37,073 nucleotides of DNA from Chromatiaceae bacterium (GCA_013426805.1 JACDZG010000072.1:1-37073); one strand, 5' to 3'; positions 26,004 through 34,914 are shown, counted from the stretch's first letter. Numbers and translations: made by a program. Notes: generated from the letters alone by a model not told the origin.

Positions 26004-27105
26004 ATGCCGAGACCCACCATGCGCCGCCGCAGACTGCCGATCGGAATCCAGACCTTCGCCAAAATCCGCGAGGACGATCATTATTATGTGGACAAGACCG
26101 GCTTCATCCGGCAATTGACCGACTAGGGCACCCACTATTTCCTCTCCCGCCCGCGGCGCTTCGGCAAGTCGCTCCTGCTCGATACCCTGGGGGAACTTTT
26201 TGCCGGCAACGAACCCTTGTTCCGGGGGCTGGCGATTCATCCGCACTGGGACTGGGGCACGCGCTTTCCGATCATCCGCTTCAGCTTCGGGGGTGGGATG
26301 GTGCGGGATGCGGAGGAACTGGACCGGCGAGGCGGTCTACAACCCCTTCGACGTGCTGTTGCTTTTCCAAAAGCGCGAATTCCGCACCTGGTGGTTCGAA
26401 ACCGGCACCCCGACCTTTCTCATTGATCAGCTCACCGAGCGCGGCTTCTTCACCCCGCGGCTCGCCGGTCTGCGGGCCGACGAGGCCCTGCTTTCGGCCT
26501 TTGACGTGGACCGTCTGGCCCCCGAGGCCCTGCTGTGGCAAACCGGCTAGCTCACCTTCACGGGTTCGCGGCGAATCGGCGCCCGACTCGAATACACCCT
26601 GGGGTATCCGAACCTGGAGGTGGAGATGGCCCTCAACGACAGCCTGGCCAAGGCCTTCGTCGGCCAGCCGGGACGCGCCAGCGAACTGGCCAGCGGACTC
26701 TACGATGTGCTGGTTGCGGCGGATTTCGCCGCCCTGCGCACGCACCTCGCCAGTCTGTTCGCGGCGATCCCTCATCAGTGGCACGATGGCCATCCGCTCG
26801 CCCGCCACGAGGGCTTCTATGCCAGCGTCTTCTACAGCCATCTGGCGGCCTTGGGGCTGGGTCTGCGGGCGGAGGACGCCACCAGTCTGGGCCGGATCGA
26901 CCTGACGCTCAAATTCAACGGCCAGGTCTGGCTATTCGAGTTCAAGGTGGTGGAACAGGAGCCCGCCGGCCGGGCCTTGCAGCAGTTGAAGGACCGGCGC
27001 TACGCCGACAAGTACCGGGCACTGGGCCAGCCGATCCATCTGATCGGCATCGAGTTCAGCCAGGCCCAGCGGACCCTGGTCGGGTTCGAGGTGGAGACCG
27101 TCTGA
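26004..27105 (+). pseudogene. AAA-ATPase/PD-(D/E)XK nuclease gene, dead copy
   Basis: This is a direct repeat of the intact gene at 27859-29421, highly similar along its whole length. Three lesions are visible: a TAG at 26124-26126 in place of the GAG for Glu41; a 461-bp deletion relative to the intact gene (equivalent to 28185-28645), which removes Walker B and shifts the frame; and a TAG at 26548-26550 in place of the TAT for Tyr336. The C-terminal nuclease half (26620-27105) stays open and keeps GRIDLTLKF and FEFKVVE. It could only be expressed as a fragment. A hairpin CAGACT-GT-AGTCTG lies 75 bp upstream (25915-25928). Confidence 0.92.
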
Positions 27106-27200
27106 CCGGAATGGGTTCCCCCATCCGGTCCGCGTCCGCTCGCCGCGTCGGCGAGTCACAGGGAGCGGGCTAGGGGCGATCAGGTATCCCATCTTGCCTA

Positions 27201-27233
27201 AATCGCTATTAATCTTTATGATTAATAGTGATT
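27201..27233 (+). promoter_or_regulatory. Palindromic operator of the RHH-RelE/ParE cassette
   Basis: Arms 27201-27214 and 27220-27233 are inverted repeats over 14 bases with one mismatch (core CTATTAATC-TTTAT-GATTAATAG). It lies 21 bp before the antitoxin ATG in otherwise GC-rich DNA and covers the likely -10 region. This is the expected place for autorepression by an RHH antitoxin and its toxin complex. Confidence 0.75.
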
Positions 27234-27253
27234 CAGAAATAGGAGACAAGACT

Positions 27254-27523
27254 ATGGCACAGACAGATACCAAAGTGTTTACTGCACACGTGCCTCTTGC
27301 GTTGGCGGACAAGGTCGATCGGTTGGCGGTCCGTCTCGACCGTTCCCGCGGGTGGATCGTCAAGCAAGCGTTGGCGGCCTGGATCGACCAGGAAGACGAG
27401 CGCAGCCGTTTGACGCGCGAAGCCTTAGCCGATGTGGACGCCGGGCACGTCATCGACCACCAGGCCGTGCAAGCCTGGGCCGATAGCCTCAGCACGGCCG
27501 AGCCGTTGCCGGTACCTCGTTGA
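27254..27523 (+). CDS. Ribbon-helix-helix (CopG/ParD-like) antitoxin
   Basis: 89 residues. The N-terminus (KVFTAHVPLALADKVDRLA, then DRSRGWIVKQALAAWID) is a standard RHH DNA-binding fold: one beta-strand and two helices, with RSRGWIVKQAL as the second helix. The C-terminal part would bind and neutralise the toxin. AGGAG lies nine bases before the ATG. The stop overlaps the toxin ATG by one base (TGATG), so the two are translationally coupled. The palindrome just upstream supports autoregulation. A 35-nt piece of this gene (27335-27369) recurs at 29438-29472. Confidence 0.9.
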   Translation: MAQTDTKVFTAHVPLALADKVDRLAVRLDRSRGWIVKQALAAWIDQEDERSRLTREALADVDAGHVIDHQAVQAWADSLSTAEPLPVPR

Positions 27524-27798
27524 TGAGACTGACGTGGACGAGCAAGGCACTCTCGGACTTGGCCCGGTTGTATGAGTTCCTGACGCTGGTGAACCAGCCG
27601 GCCGCAGCACGCACGGTGCAGAAACTCACCGCCGCGGCGGCCGGACTGGCGGCGAATCCGCGGATCGGTGAAAAGCTGGAAGAGTTCGAGCCACGCGATG
27701 TCCGCCGGATGATCGTTGGACACTACGAGATACGCTACGAAATTCGGGACGGTACAATCGCTGTGCTGCGGTTGTGGCACACCCGCGAGGATCGGTAG
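27523..27798 (+). CDS. RelE/ParE-family toxin
   Basis: 91 residues, normal for the family. The pattern RLTWTSKALSDLARLYEFL, then NPRIGEKLEEF, RRMIVGHYEIRYEI and IAVLRLWHTREDR is the RelE/ParE fold, ending in the WH-RE-R motif. ParE members poison gyrase and RelE members cleave mRNA on the ribosome; the NPRIG and HTRE forms favour ParE-like proteins, but the target cannot be told reliably. Coupled to the upstream RHH antitoxin, and apparently intact. It is followed after 60 bp by the intact AAA-nuclease gene. Confidence 0.9.
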   Translation: MRLTWTSKALSDLARLYEFLTLVNQPAAARTVQKLTAAAAGLAANPRIGEKLEEFEPRDVRRMIVGHYEIRYEIRDGTIAVLRLWHTREDR

Positions 27799-27858
27799 CG
27801 AACCCTGCCATCCTTGTGCTACCGCCGATTCCGCGGTCGATCGCCTCCTTGTTCCGCC

Positions 27859-29421
27859 ATGCCGAGAGCCACCATGCATCGCCGCAAACTGCCGATCGGA
27901 ATCCAGACCTTCGCCAAGATCCGCGAGGACGATCACTATTATGTGGACAAGACCGGCTTCATCCGGCAATTGACTGACGAGGGCACCCACTATTTCCTCT
28001 CCCGCCCGCGGCGCTTCGGCAAATCGCTCCTGCTCGATACCCTGGGGGAACTCTTTGCCGATAACGAGCCCCTGTTCCTGGGACTGGCCATTCATCCGCA
28101 CTGGAACTGGGGCACCCGCTTTCCGGTCATCCGCTTCAGCTTCGGGGGCGGGATGGTACGGGATACCGAGGACCTGGACCGGCGGATCCTGGACCTTCTA
28201 CACCGCAACCAGCGGGCGCTCGGACTGACCTGCCGCGACACCGCGGACGCCGTCTCCTGTTTTGCGGAACTGCTCGAAGGGGCCCATGCCGCCACCGGCC
28301 AGCGGGTCGTGGTCCTGGTGGACGAATACGACAAGCCGATCCTGGACAACCTGTCGGACCCCGCAACCGCCCGGGCGATACGCGACGGGCTACGCAACCT
28401 CTATTCGGTCATCAAGGACAACGACGCGCACATCCGTTTCGTCTTCCTCGCCGGGGTGAGCAAATTCAGCAAGGTCAGCATCTTCTCGGGGCTGAACAAC
28501 CTGCGCGACATCACCGTGTCCGCGGACTATTCGGCCCTCTGCGGCTATACGGAGACCGATGTGGAAACGGTCTTTGCCCCCGAACTGCCCGGTCTGGACC
28601 GCGCTGAGATCCGCCGCTGGTATAACGGCTACAACTGGATGGGGGAGGCGGTCTATAACCCGTTCGACCTGCTGCTGCTCTTCCAGGAGCGGGAATTCCG
28701 CACCTGGTGGTTCGAGACCGGCACCCCGACCTTTCTCGTTGACCAACTGACCGAGCGCGGCTTCTTCACCCCGCGGCTCGCCGGTCTGCGGGCCGACGAG
28801 GCCCTGCTTTCGGCCTTCGACGTGGACCGCCTGGCCCCCGAGGCCCTCTTGTGGCAGACCGGCTATCTCACCTTCACGGGTTCCCGGCGGATCGGCGCCC
28901 GGATGGAATACACCCTAGGTTATCCGAACCTGGAGGTGGAGATGGCGCTCAACGACAGCCTGGCCAAGGCCTTCGTCAGCCAGCCGGGGCAAGCCAGCGA
29001 ACTGGCCAGCGGACTCTACGACGTGCTGGTCGCGGGGGATTTCGCCGCCCTGCGCACCCACCTCGCCAGTCTGTTCGCGGCGATCTCCCATCAGTGGCAC
29101 GACGGCCATCCGCTCGCCCGCTACGAGGGCTTCTATGCCAGTGTCTTCTATAGCCACCTGGCCGCCCTGGGTCTGGATCTCCGGGCCGAGGACGCCACCA
29201 GCCTGGGCCGGATCGACCTGACGCTCAAGTTCAACGCCCAGGTCTGGCTGTTCGAGTTCAAGATGGTGGAACAGGCGCCCGCCGGCCGGGCCTTGCAGCA
29301 GCTCAAGGACCGGCGCTATGCCGATAAATACCGCGCATTGGGCCAGCCGATTCATCTGGTCGGCATCGAGTTCAGCCAGGAGCAGCGGACTCTGGTCGGG
29401 TTTGAGGTGGAGACCGTCTGA
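27859..29421 (+). CDS. AAA-ATPase-like/PD-(D/E)XK nuclease fusion protein, intact copy
   Basis: 520 residues, matching the layout of AAA-ATPase_like (PF09820) plus PDDEXK_9 (PF08011). N-terminus LPIGIQTFAKIREDD, DKTGFI and HYFLSRPRRFGKSLLLDTL gives the Walker A (Lys55); VVVLVDEYDKPI is Walker B (Asp155, Glu156). The C-terminal nuclease has Asp453 in GRIDLTL and Glu466-x-Lys468 in WLFEFK, then RALQQLKDRRYADKY. All key residues are present. This family is very abundant in some bacteria and Bacteroidetes but has no firmly established role; mobile-element or defence functions have been suggested. The start at 27859 (MPRATMHRRKL) is preferred; an ATG at 27874 is equally possible. Confidence 0.88.
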   Translation: MPRATMHRRKLPIGIQTFAKIREDDHYYVDKTGFIRQLTDEGTHYFLSRPRRFGKSLLLDTLGELFADNEPLFLGLAIHPHWNWGTRFPVIRFSFGGGMVRDTEDLDRRILDLLHRNQRALGLTCRDTADAVSCFAELLEGAHAATGQRVVVLVDEYDKPILDNLSDPATARAIRDGLRNLYSVIKDNDAHIRFVFLAGVSKFSKVSIFSGLNNLRDITVSADYSALCGYTETDVETVFAPELPGLDRAEIRRWYNGYNWMGEAVYNPFDLLLLFQEREFRTWWFETGTPTFLVDQLTERGFFTPRLAGLRADEALLSAFDVDRLAPEALLWQTGYLTFTGSRRIGARMEYTLGYPNLEVEMALNDSLAKAFVSQPGQASELASGLYDVLVAGDFAALRTHLASLFAAISHQWHDGHPLARYEGFYASVFYSHLAALGLDLRAEDATSLGRIDLTLKFNAQVWLFEFKMVEQAPAGRALQQLKDRRYADKYRALGQPIHLVGIEFSQEQRTLVGFEVETV

Positions 29422-29437
29422 CCGGAATGGGTTCCTC

Positions 29438-29472
29438 CTCGACGGTTCCCGCGGGTGGATCGTCAAGCAAGC
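29438..29472 (+). repeat. 35-nt footprint of the RHH antitoxin gene
   Basis: Identical to 27335-27369 inside the RHH antitoxin gene except for one base. It follows the end of the intact nuclease gene, as the whole TA cassette follows the end of the dead copy. It is too short to encode anything. Confidence 0.85.
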
Positions 29473-29488
29473 CTCGACCCGCGATCTT

Positions 29489-29515
29489 CCTGCGGCCGGC
29501 ACGATGATCAGGACC
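29489..29515 (+). repeat. Dispersed TGATCA-centred motif, copy C
   Basis: Contains GCGGCCGGCACGATGATCA and AGGACC-like flank. It abuts the RHH footprint and supplies the stop codon (29508-29510) of the convergent RND permease gene. Confidence 0.55.
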
Positions 29516-32500
29516 CCGTCGCCGTCCGAATCCACTCCACCCGCTTGAACATGACCCCGTAGTAAACCACCGGGATGACCACCAGGGTCAGTACCGTAGA
29601 GACGAAGAGTCCGAACAGCAGCGAGACCGCCAGCCCCGAAAAGATCGGATCGTCGAGGATGAAGACCGCGCCGGCCATGGCGGCGACCGCGGTCAGCACG
29701 ATCGGCTTGGCACGCACCACGGCGGAATTGATGACGGCCTCGGCGAACGGCATACCTTCGCGCACCTGTTGATTGATGAAGTCCACCAGCAGGATGGAGT
29801 TGCGCACGATGATACCGGCCAGCGCGATCATGCCGATCATGGACGTGGCGGTGAACTTGGCACCCAGGAGCGCATGACCGGGCAGAATGCCGATGATGGT
29901 CAATGGAATGGGCGCCATGATGATCAGCGGGACCAGATAACTGCGAAACTGCGCCACCACCAAGAGATAAATGAGGATCAGACCCACGCCGTAGGCGATC
30001 CCCATATCGCGGAAGGTCTCATAGGTGACCTGCCATTCACCGTCCCATTTGATGCTGTACTCATAGGGATTGCCGGGCTGCTGCGTATACCACTGCGGCA
30101 GGTTCAACTGGTCGGTAAGCGTGGCCGCGATCGCGAACAGACCATAGAGCGGGCTGTCGGTGGGGCCGGCCATGTCGCCGGTGACATAGACCACCGGCAG
30201 CAAATCCTTGTGGTAGATGCTGGGCGCGCGGGAGGTCTCCACCAGGCTGACGATCTCCGACAGCGGCACCAGCGCGCCGCTTTGCGAGCGCACCCGCAGG
30301 GCCAGCACCTGATCCACGTCAGCCTTGTCGGCCTCGGCGTACTCCACCCGAATGGGCACGGCATATTTGACGTTGGCCCCATGCAGGAAGCTCATATCCT
30401 CGCCCTTGAGAACAGTTGAGAGCGCTTGCGCGACACTGGCCTGGGTGACACCCAAGCGCGCCGCCTTGGCGCGATCGATCTCCACCACGAGCTTCCTGGC
30501 CGGATGTTCCACCGAGTCGTCCACATCGACGATATCGGCGGTCGACGCGAAGGCTGCACGCACCTGGCGCGCCTGCGCGATCTGACCCGCGTAGTCGAGC
30601 CCGTAGACTTCCGCGACCAGCGGCGAGAGCACCGGCGGTCCCGGCGGGATCTCGACCAGTTTGGCATTGCCGCCGTGACGCAGGGCGATCGTTTGCAGCG
30701 GGTCACGCAACCCCAGCGTGATCGCATGACTCTGCTCGTCGCGGTGATGCTTGTCCACCAGGTTGACCTGAAGGTCGCCCAGATGCGCACCCTCACGCAA
30801 ATAGTATTGGCGCACCAGGCCGTTGAAGTTGATGGGCGCGGCGGTGCCGGCATAGGCCTGATAGTCGGTGACCTCGGGAACCGTGGCCAGGTATTCGCCC
30901 ATCTCGGCGAGCACTCGCGCGGTCTGCTCCAGACTGGTCCCCTCCGGCATGTCCAGGACCACTTGGAACTCGCTCTTGTTGTCGAAGGGCAGCATCTTGA
31001 GGATCACCGCCCGGTTGACCACGAGCAGCAGGGACCCGCCGATCAACAGCAGGATGCCGAGCAGCAGCAGCCAGCGGTTGACGTGGCCCCGGCGGCCGGC
31101 GAGGAAGGGGCCGATGACGGTCCCGAACAGGCGCGCCAGCCGGCCGCCGTCGGTGCCGTGTCCGTGATCCGGCAACCGGCCCGTGGCCAGCGCCTGGTCA
31201 TGGCGCCGGCCGAGCATGAAGTTGGTCATCCAGGGGGTGAAGATGAAGGCGACCGCGAGCGAGATCAGCATGCCCATGGACGCGTTGATGGGAATCGGCG
31301 ACATATAGGGCCCCATCAGGCCGCTGACGAACGCCATCGGCAGCAGGGCCGCGATGACCGTGAGGGTGGCCAGGATCGTCGGCCCGCCCACCTCGTCGAC
31401 CGCCCGCGGCATCAGGTCCAGGAGTCGGGACCGCGACATGACCATATGCCGGTGGATGTTTTCCACCACCACGATGGCGTCGTCCACCAGGATGCCGATC
31501 GAGAAGATCAGCGCAAAGAGCGAGACGCGATTGAGCGTGAAACCCCAGGCCCAGGAAGCGAACAGCGTCAGCGCCAGAGTGACGATCACCGCGGCGCCGA
31601 CGATGATCGACTCGCGCCAGCCCACCGCCAGCCACACCAGCAGAATGACGGAGACGGTCGCGAACGCGAGTTTGGTGATCAGTTTCTTGGCCTTGGCGTC
31701 GGCGGTGGCGCCATAGTTGCGGGTCACCGTGACCTCGACATCATCGGGGATGAAAGTGCCGTGCAGTTGCTCCAGGCGATCGATGACGCGCCGGGCGACA
31801 TCCACCGCGTTCACCCCCTCCTGTTTGGCCACCGCGATGGTCACTGCCGGGGTGGTGCCCTTGAGCTCCATCCCGACATGGTGAGCGCCGGGGCCGGCAC
31901 CCAGCCAGGCGTAGCTCTCCGGCTGCTCGGGGCCGCGTTCGATGGTCGCCACGTCGCGCAGATAGACCGGGCGGCCGGCGTGCAGACCCACCACCAGGTC
32001 GCCGATCTCCTCCGGACTCGACAGGAAGGTTCCGGCCTGAATCAGTATTTCCTGGTTGTCGGCGGTGATCGTCAGGTTATCGGCATTGAGATTGCCGGCC
32101 TGCAGCGCGCGGCGCAGGTCGGTGAGGTCGACGCCGTAGCCGGCCAACGCCTGCGGCTGCAACAGCACCCGCACCAGTTGACGCGGCACCCCCAGGGTGT
32201 AGACATCGCGCGTGCCGGGGACGCGTTTGATCTCCTGCTCGATGGCATGGGCGACCTGACCCAGCTCGAAAGCGCCCTTGCCGTTGTCCGCCCCTGAGCC
32301 CTTGGACCACAAGGTGGCGGTGATGATGGGCACGTCGTCGATGCCCTTGGGCTTGACGATCGGCATTCCGACGCCCAGGTTCGCCGGCAGCCAGTCCTGA
32401 TTGCTCTGTACCTTGCTGAACAGGCGCACGATCGCATCGGTGTTGTCCTCGCCCACCTTGAACTGGACGGTGACCACGGCCATCCCCGGACGGGAGATTG

Positions 32501-32774
32501 AGTAAACGTGCTCGATGCCCTTGATCTCGGAGAGGACCTGCTCGGCAGGTCCGGCCACCAGATGCTCGATCTCGCTCGCCGAGGCCCCGGGGAAGGGGAT
32601 GAAGACATCGGCGAAGGTGACATTGATCTGCGGTTCTTCCTCGCGCGGTGTGACCAGCACGGCGAAAAGCCCCAGCAAGAGCCCGACCACGGCCAGCAGC
32701 GGGGTGATCTCGGTCGCCTGAAAGCGCGCGGCGATCCGGCCGGCGAGGCCCAGTCCGACAGCCTCGTTAGTCAT
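29508..32774 (-). CDS. RND efflux transporter permease
   Basis: Inner-membrane proton-driven pump, 1,088 residues, normal for the AcrB/CzcA superfamily: 12 membrane helices and two large periplasmic loops. The fourth helix has GILVDDAIVVVENIHRH; the paired aspartates match the HAE (hydrophobe/amphiphile) proton relay rather than the heavy-metal CzcA form. The N-terminus TPREEEPQINVTFADVFIPF marks the subgroup common in chemolithotrophs and phototrophs. ATG at 32774 overlaps the adaptor gene's stop by eight bases. No outer-membrane TolC-type gene is present, so a shared one must be used. Substrate unknown. Confidence 0.93.
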   Translation of the reverse strand: MTNEAVGLGLAGRIAARFQATEITPLLAVVGLLLGLFAVLVTPREEEPQINVTFADVFIPFPGASASEIEHLVAGPAEQVLSEIKGIEHVYSISRPGMAVVTVQFKVGEDNTDAIVRLFSKVQSNQDWLPANLGVGMPIVKPKGIDDVPIITATLWSKGSGADNGKGAFELGQVAHAIEQEIKRVPGTRDVYTLGVPRQLVRVLLQPQALAGYGVDLTDLRRALQAGNLNADNLTITADNQEILIQAGTFLSSPEEIGDLVVGLHAGRPVYLRDVATIERGPEQPESYAWLGAGPGAHHVGMELKGTTPAVTIAVAKQEGVNAVDVARRVIDRLEQLHGTFIPDDVEVTVTRNYGATADAKAKKLITKLAFATVSVILLVWLAVGWRESIIVGAAVIVTLALTLFASWAWGFTLNRVSLFALIFSIGILVDDAIVVVENIHRHMVMSRSRLLDLMPRAVDEVGGPTILATLTVIAALLPMAFVSGLMGPYMSPIPINASMGMLISLAVAFIFTPWMTNFMLGRRHDQALATGRLPDHGHGTDGGRLARLFGTVIGPFLAGRRGHVNRWLLLLGILLLIGGSLLLVVNRAVILKMLPFDNKSEFQVVLDMPEGTSLEQTARVLAEMGEYLATVPEVTDYQAYAGTAAPINFNGLVRQYYLREGAHLGDLQVNLVDKHHRDEQSHAITLGLRDPLQTIALRHGGNAKLVEIPPGPPVLSPLVAEVYGLDYAGQIAQARQVRAAFASTADIVDVDDSVEHPARKLVVEIDRAKAARLGVTQASVAQALSTVLKGEDMSFLHGANVKYAVPIRVEYAEADKADVDQVLALRVRSQSGALVPLSEIVSLVETSRAPSIYHKDLLPVVYVTGDMAGPTDSPLYGLFAIAATLTDQLNLPQWYTQQPGNPYEYSIKWDGEWQVTYETFRDMGIAYGVGLILIYLLVVAQFRSYLVPLIIMAPIPLTIIGILPGHALLGAKFTATSMIGMIALAGIIVRNSILLVDFINQQVREGMPFAEAVINSAVVRAKPIVLTAVAAMAGAVFILDDPIFSGLAVSLLFGLFVSTVLTLVVIPVVYYGVMFKRVEWIRTATGS

Positions 32775-33894
32775 GCGGAGCGCTCCCGTCTCCGACGTGC
32801 CGCTGCGCACCCTGGGACTTCAGCACCACCCCGGCCGCGATCGGGTCCAGCGCGACCAACTCGCCCTCGCCGAGACCCGACAGCACCACATAGGCATCCT
32901 CCAGGGTGCGGCCGAGACGCACCTGCCGGAAATGCACATGGTCATCGGCCATGTAGACGTAGACCCCGGTGACCTCGGAGCGATGCACCACGGCCGCCTT
33001 GGGCACCGTGAGCTCAGCCCGCTCGCCGACCACGAAACCGGTCTTCACCATCATGCCGGGAAAGAGCGCCGGGGTCTCCCGGGGCAGTTCGATCCGCACC
33101 TTGAAGGTGTTGGACTCCAGATCGGCAAAGGGAAAAATAGTGATGGCCCGGGTCTCGATCAATTGACCGTCAGGCAGATAGACCCGCGCCGCTCCGCCCG
33201 CCCGCACCGCCGGAATCACGCTCTGCGGGACATCGACGATCACCCGCAGCTCATCGGTCGAGATGCCGCTCATGACCGGCGAGCCGGGGCTGGCGATCTC
33301 ACCCACCTCCAGATGGCGGTGGGTGACGATGCCGGAGTACGGGGCGCGCACCTCGGTGTATTTCAACTGCTCCTCGGCCTGCTCCAGACGGGCGTTCGCC
33401 GCCTCCAGAGCGGCCCGCCCGCTGGCCAGATCGGCGGTCGCCTTGTCCATGGCCGAGTCGGACACGTTCTTCTTCTGATAGAGCCCCGCGACCCGCGTAT
33501 GCTCGTCGCGCGCCTGCTGCAACTGGGCGGCCGCGGACTTGGCGTCGGCCACGGCCTGGGCGACCCGGGTGCGGTGTTCGGTATCCTTGATGCGCGCGAT
33601 CACCGCGTCCTTCTGCACGACGTCATCCACATCATAGAAGATCTCCTGCACCTGACCCTGCGTCTGAGCCGCAACCGTGGTGCGATTGACCGCCTCCACC
33701 ACGCCATCCAGCCGGTACTCGCGGGGGACGGTGCGCCGCTCGGCGGCGGCGGTCGCCAGACCGGCCTGATCCTCTGCGGTCGTCTGAGCGGGCGCCCGGT
33801 CTTGGTCCGACCGGACCGCCGGTGCCGGATCCGCCGCCCAGGCAACGAGTGAGAACAATGCGGTCAGGACAGCCGCGGGATGGATCAGACGCAT
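32767..33894 (-). CDS. RND efflux periplasmic adaptor (membrane fusion protein)
   Basis: 375 residues, exported: signal peptide LTALFSLVAWAADPAP. The lipoyl half-domains are seen in VVEAVNRTTVAAQTQGQVQE and LKYTEVRAPYSGIVTHRHLEVG, flanking a coiled-coil hairpin of about 70 residues (AVADAKSAAAQLQQARDEHT onward). The beta-barrel and membrane-proximal domains follow. It bridges the pump to an outer-membrane channel. First gene of the two-gene operon; the ribosome site is weak (GGTG). An AT-rich palindrome lies 17 bp upstream of the ATG. Confidence 0.93.
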   Translation of the reverse strand: MRLIHPAAVLTALFSLVAWAADPAPAVRSDQDRAPAQTTAEDQAGLATAAAERRTVPREYRLDGVVEAVNRTTVAAQTQGQVQEIFYDVDDVVQKDAVIARIKDTEHRTRVAQAVADAKSAAAQLQQARDEHTRVAGLYQKKNVSDSAMDKATADLASGRAALEAANARLEQAEEQLKYTEVRAPYSGIVTHRHLEVGEIASPGSPVMSGISTDELRVIVDVPQSVIPAVRAGGAARVYLPDGQLIETRAITIFPFADLESNTFKVRIELPRETPALFPGMMVKTGFVVGERAELTVPKAAVVHRSEVTGVYVYMADDHVHFRQVRLGRTLEDAYVVLSGLGEGELVALDPIAAGVVLKSQGAQRHVGDGSAPHD

Positions 33895-33910
33895 GGTGAT
33901 TGCACCAAGA

Positions 33911-33932
33911 AATATTAGATAACACTAATATT
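33911..33932 (-). promoter_or_regulatory. AT-rich palindrome upstream of the RND operon, candidate repressor site
   Basis: AATATTAG-ATAACA-CTAATATT is a perfect 8-bp inverted repeat, 17 bp before the adaptor ATG and overlapping the AT-rich stretch where the promoter should be. ATTAG-CTAAT arms resemble sites of ArsR-family repressors, including BigR/SqrR-type sulfide or persulfide sensors. The regulator itself is not in the window. Confidence 0.65.
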
Positions 33933-34031
33933 ATATGATTTTATTGCCAGTTCAAGTGAACTAAACCGCGCCCAGCGCGGTATGCGTTCTGGGGGCAACC
34001 CAGGGGCGGATGCGAGTCGCCGCCGCCGCGC

Positions 34032-34511
34032 TCAACCGCGCGGCGCCGAGTCCGCCCGCCGCTGTGAGCCGCGGGCCAGATGCTCTCGATAGTAGTCCAC
34101 ATAATCCCGGTCCTCGGCCATCACGTGGTTGAAGAACCAGCGCTTGAAATCCTGCACGGTCTCGGCGCCGAGGAACTGACCGGGCGTCTCGCCCAGGGTA
34201 CGGCGCAAGTCGACGAACTCGGCAAGTTGCAATTCGTGCTCGCAACGGTGGGCGTCATAGCCAGGGAAGCGGATACCCCGCAAAAACGACTCCTCGGCGA
34301 CGAAATGGCGGCGCGTGAGCGTAATCAACGCGTCCAAGGTCACGAGGACCCCGCCGTTCGCAGCGCCCGGGTAGGGCGGCTGAACACCCTGAACCGCGCG
34401 CTCGTTGACCGCGACCAGTTGGTTCAGTAAAGCGCCGAGTTCCCGGTGATCACCATCAATCCAGTCGACGCCGGTCCGCCACTCATCGCGCCAGGTCAGA
34501 AAATCGGCCAT
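34032..34511 (-). CDS. Bacteriohemerythrin
   Basis: 159-residue oxygen-binding di-iron protein of the hemerythrin family. Ligand motifs in order: H in WIDGDHREL (about 22), H and E in RRHFVAEESFL (about 68-73), H in HRCEHELQLAEF (about 88-92) and HVMAEDRDY (about 128-133), the last supplying the final His and Asp. Bacteriohemerythrins of this size carry or sense oxygen in microaerophilic and phototrophic bacteria. An unusual insertion (GVQPPYPGAANGG) lies in the first interhelical loop. No signal peptide, so cytoplasmic. The gene stands alone. Confidence 0.92.
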   Translation of the reverse strand: MADFLTWRDEWRTGVDWIDGDHRELGALLNQLVAVNERAVQGVQPPYPGAANGGVLVTLDALITLTRRHFVAEESFLRGIRFPGYDAHRCEHELQLAEFVDLRRTLGETPGQFLGAETVQDFKRWFFNHVMAEDRDYVDYYREHLARGSQRRADSAPRG

Positions 34512-34733
34512 GGATTGCCCCCCGATTGGTCTTTGGAAAAATATCCGCCGCGGGCCTCGGGTCGATTCAGCGATAGACGCGGCGCCCGTCGTTGCCTCAG
34601 AGTCTAGACGAGAAGCGCCGGCGATTGTTCCGCGATAGCGTCAGCGACCGACCTGCAAAAGCAGTCAAGCGGGCTCGTCCTGCCGGCGTGATCAAAAATT
34701 ATCCTCGGGCTGGGAAAACCCGCATTGGCGAGC

Positions 34734-34877
34734 CGGATGGCGGTCTTGATCGGTCATCTGCTGAAATGGAAGTACCAGCCGGAACGCCAGAGTGCCAGCT
34801 GGGACAAGACGATCAAGCCCCAGCGCAAGGAACCCGCCTACGCCCTGGACGAGTCGCCCAGGCTGCGAGGAGCCTTG
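34734..34877 (+). pseudogene. DUF29 family remnant
   Basis: About 48 residues (RMAVLIGHLLKWKYQPERQS, then SWDKTIKPQRKE, LDESPRLRGAL) match the middle of DUF29 proteins, small helical proteins frequent in cyanobacteria and purple sulfur bacteria. The N-terminal third and C-terminal tail are missing. Similarity ends where CCTTGATCATC begins (34872-34884), part of the TGATCA-centred motif. There is no good start codon or ribosome site. Confidence 0.75.
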
Positions 34878-34914
34878 ATCATCAACCCGACCACCGCGCG
34901 ATCTGCACCGTCGG

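Noticed and set aside
25742-26246. Minus-strand frames before the dead nuclease copy
   Set aside because: Short segments such as ELEQERQRLEQVDF look faintly protein-like, but there is no start site, no full domain and the frame breaks. Left as possible unrecognised scrap.
30426-32297. Plus-strand open frame of 623 codons opposite the RND permease gene
   Set aside because: Its product is a Gln/Asp/His/Arg-rich GC shadow with no domain. The minus strand encodes an unmistakable RND pump.
32773-33852. Plus-strand open frame opposite the adaptor gene
   Set aside because: Antisense shadow; its His/Gly/Leu-rich product has no domain.
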